A program made the position numbers and the translations under genes. 6,387 nucleotides of DNA from Bryobacterales bacterium. GTDB lineage: Bacteria > Acidobacteriota > Terriglobia > Bryobacterales > Bryobacteraceae. Below, piece after piece: positions 6,136 through 6,387 of the stretch. Location: NCBI GenBank assembly GCA_025353235.1, contig JANXQZ010000619.1:1-6387 (forward strand), read 5' to 3'. Below the pieces are notes generated by a model. That model was not told the origin of the DNA, ran no database searches, and saw nothing but the letters and a program-made list of their open reading frames with translations. Position 1 is the first letter of the stretch. The number at the start of each line of letters is the position of its first letter.

Positions 6136-6387
6136 ATGCCTGAGCCTAGCGACATCGAACCCGCCTGGATACCAATAGACAAGAACCCGTTCCATGTACG
6201 TATTTTCGATTGTCGTCCGTTCACTCGATTTGCAACATCAACCACGAAGGATCCTAAAGTAGCAAAAGATTTTGTGATGTTGCGCCACGCGGATGGCCTA
6301 GAACGTCGCGGGCGCATGCCGATTGGGTCGATGACCGTTCCGTGCAGTCTGGCTTATAAGCTGACCAAGAATATCGGGTTCGGCGTT
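6136..6387 (+). CDS. Hypothetical protein, 5' end only (runs off the right edge)
   Basis: An ATG at 6136 opens 84 codons to the window edge without a stop. The protein begins MPEPSDIEPAWIPIDKNPF, continues HVRIFDCRPFTRF and includes MLRHADGLERRGRMPIGSMT. An in-frame TAG at 6121-6123 makes this ATG the earliest ATG start. No Shine-Dalgarno is seen (CCCTTGCTCC precedes the ATG). There is no signal peptide or membrane segment in the visible part, so a soluble protein is expected. The pattern of Trp, Pro and Cys residues looks like a real folded domain rather than a shadow frame, but I cannot name the family. The gene is divergent from the decaying gene on its left, with about 80 bp between them. 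Confidence 0.6.
   Translation, partial: MPEPSDIEPAWIPIDKNPFHVRIFDCRPFTRFATSTTKDPKVAKDFVMLRHADGLERRGRMPIGSMTVPCSLAYKLTKNIGFGV

Overview
The window is bacterial, GC-rich and densely coding on the minus strand. Operon style (4-bp stop/start overlaps, GTG starts, weak Shine-Dalgarno sequences) and the character of the relics (a Ser/Thr-kinase tail, an ISNCY-like transposase) would fit Acidobacteriota. That placement is inference, because no rRNA or phylogenetic marker is present.

Layout. (1) Positions 1-1622, minus strand: a compact three-gene operon read from right to left. It holds a GNAT-family acetyltransferase, a secreted DUF4920 protein (4-bp GTGA overlap) and fdhD, the formate dehydrogenase sulfurtransferase, which starts 6 nt after the DUF4920 stop and runs off the left edge. 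(2) 1623-1953: a spacer with no confident gene, only a possible proline-rich small minus-strand ORF overlapping a second small ORF. (3) 1954-3260, plus strand: a gene graveyard. It contains an AAA/ABC-like ATPase that has lost its reading frame and its C-terminus, a short fragment resembling the C-terminal edge of a eukaryotic-like Ser/Thr kinase in a different frame, and a transposase remnant whose homology is spread over all three forward frames. (4) 3351-5077, minus strand: an intact two-gene ABC-2 exporter operon, ATPase then permease, with a 4-bp ATGA overlap. (5) 5173-6054, minus strand: a long open frame without a usable upstream start and with one internal TGA, probably a decaying helical-repeat protein gene. 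(6) 6136-6387, plus strand: the 5' end of an unrecognised gene cut by the right edge.

How it works together. The left operon may link molybdenum-enzyme maturation (FdhD) with a small exported protein carrying a Cys-x4-Cys motif; the acetyltransferase is a generic partner. The ABC pair should form one membrane exporter of unknown substrate. The two decayed segments on either side of the exporter suggest past IS-mediated rearrangement. I see no CRISPR array, tRNA, rRNA, intact mobile element or convincing new system. The items most worth a second look are the layered pseudogene region and the TGA-interrupted frame.
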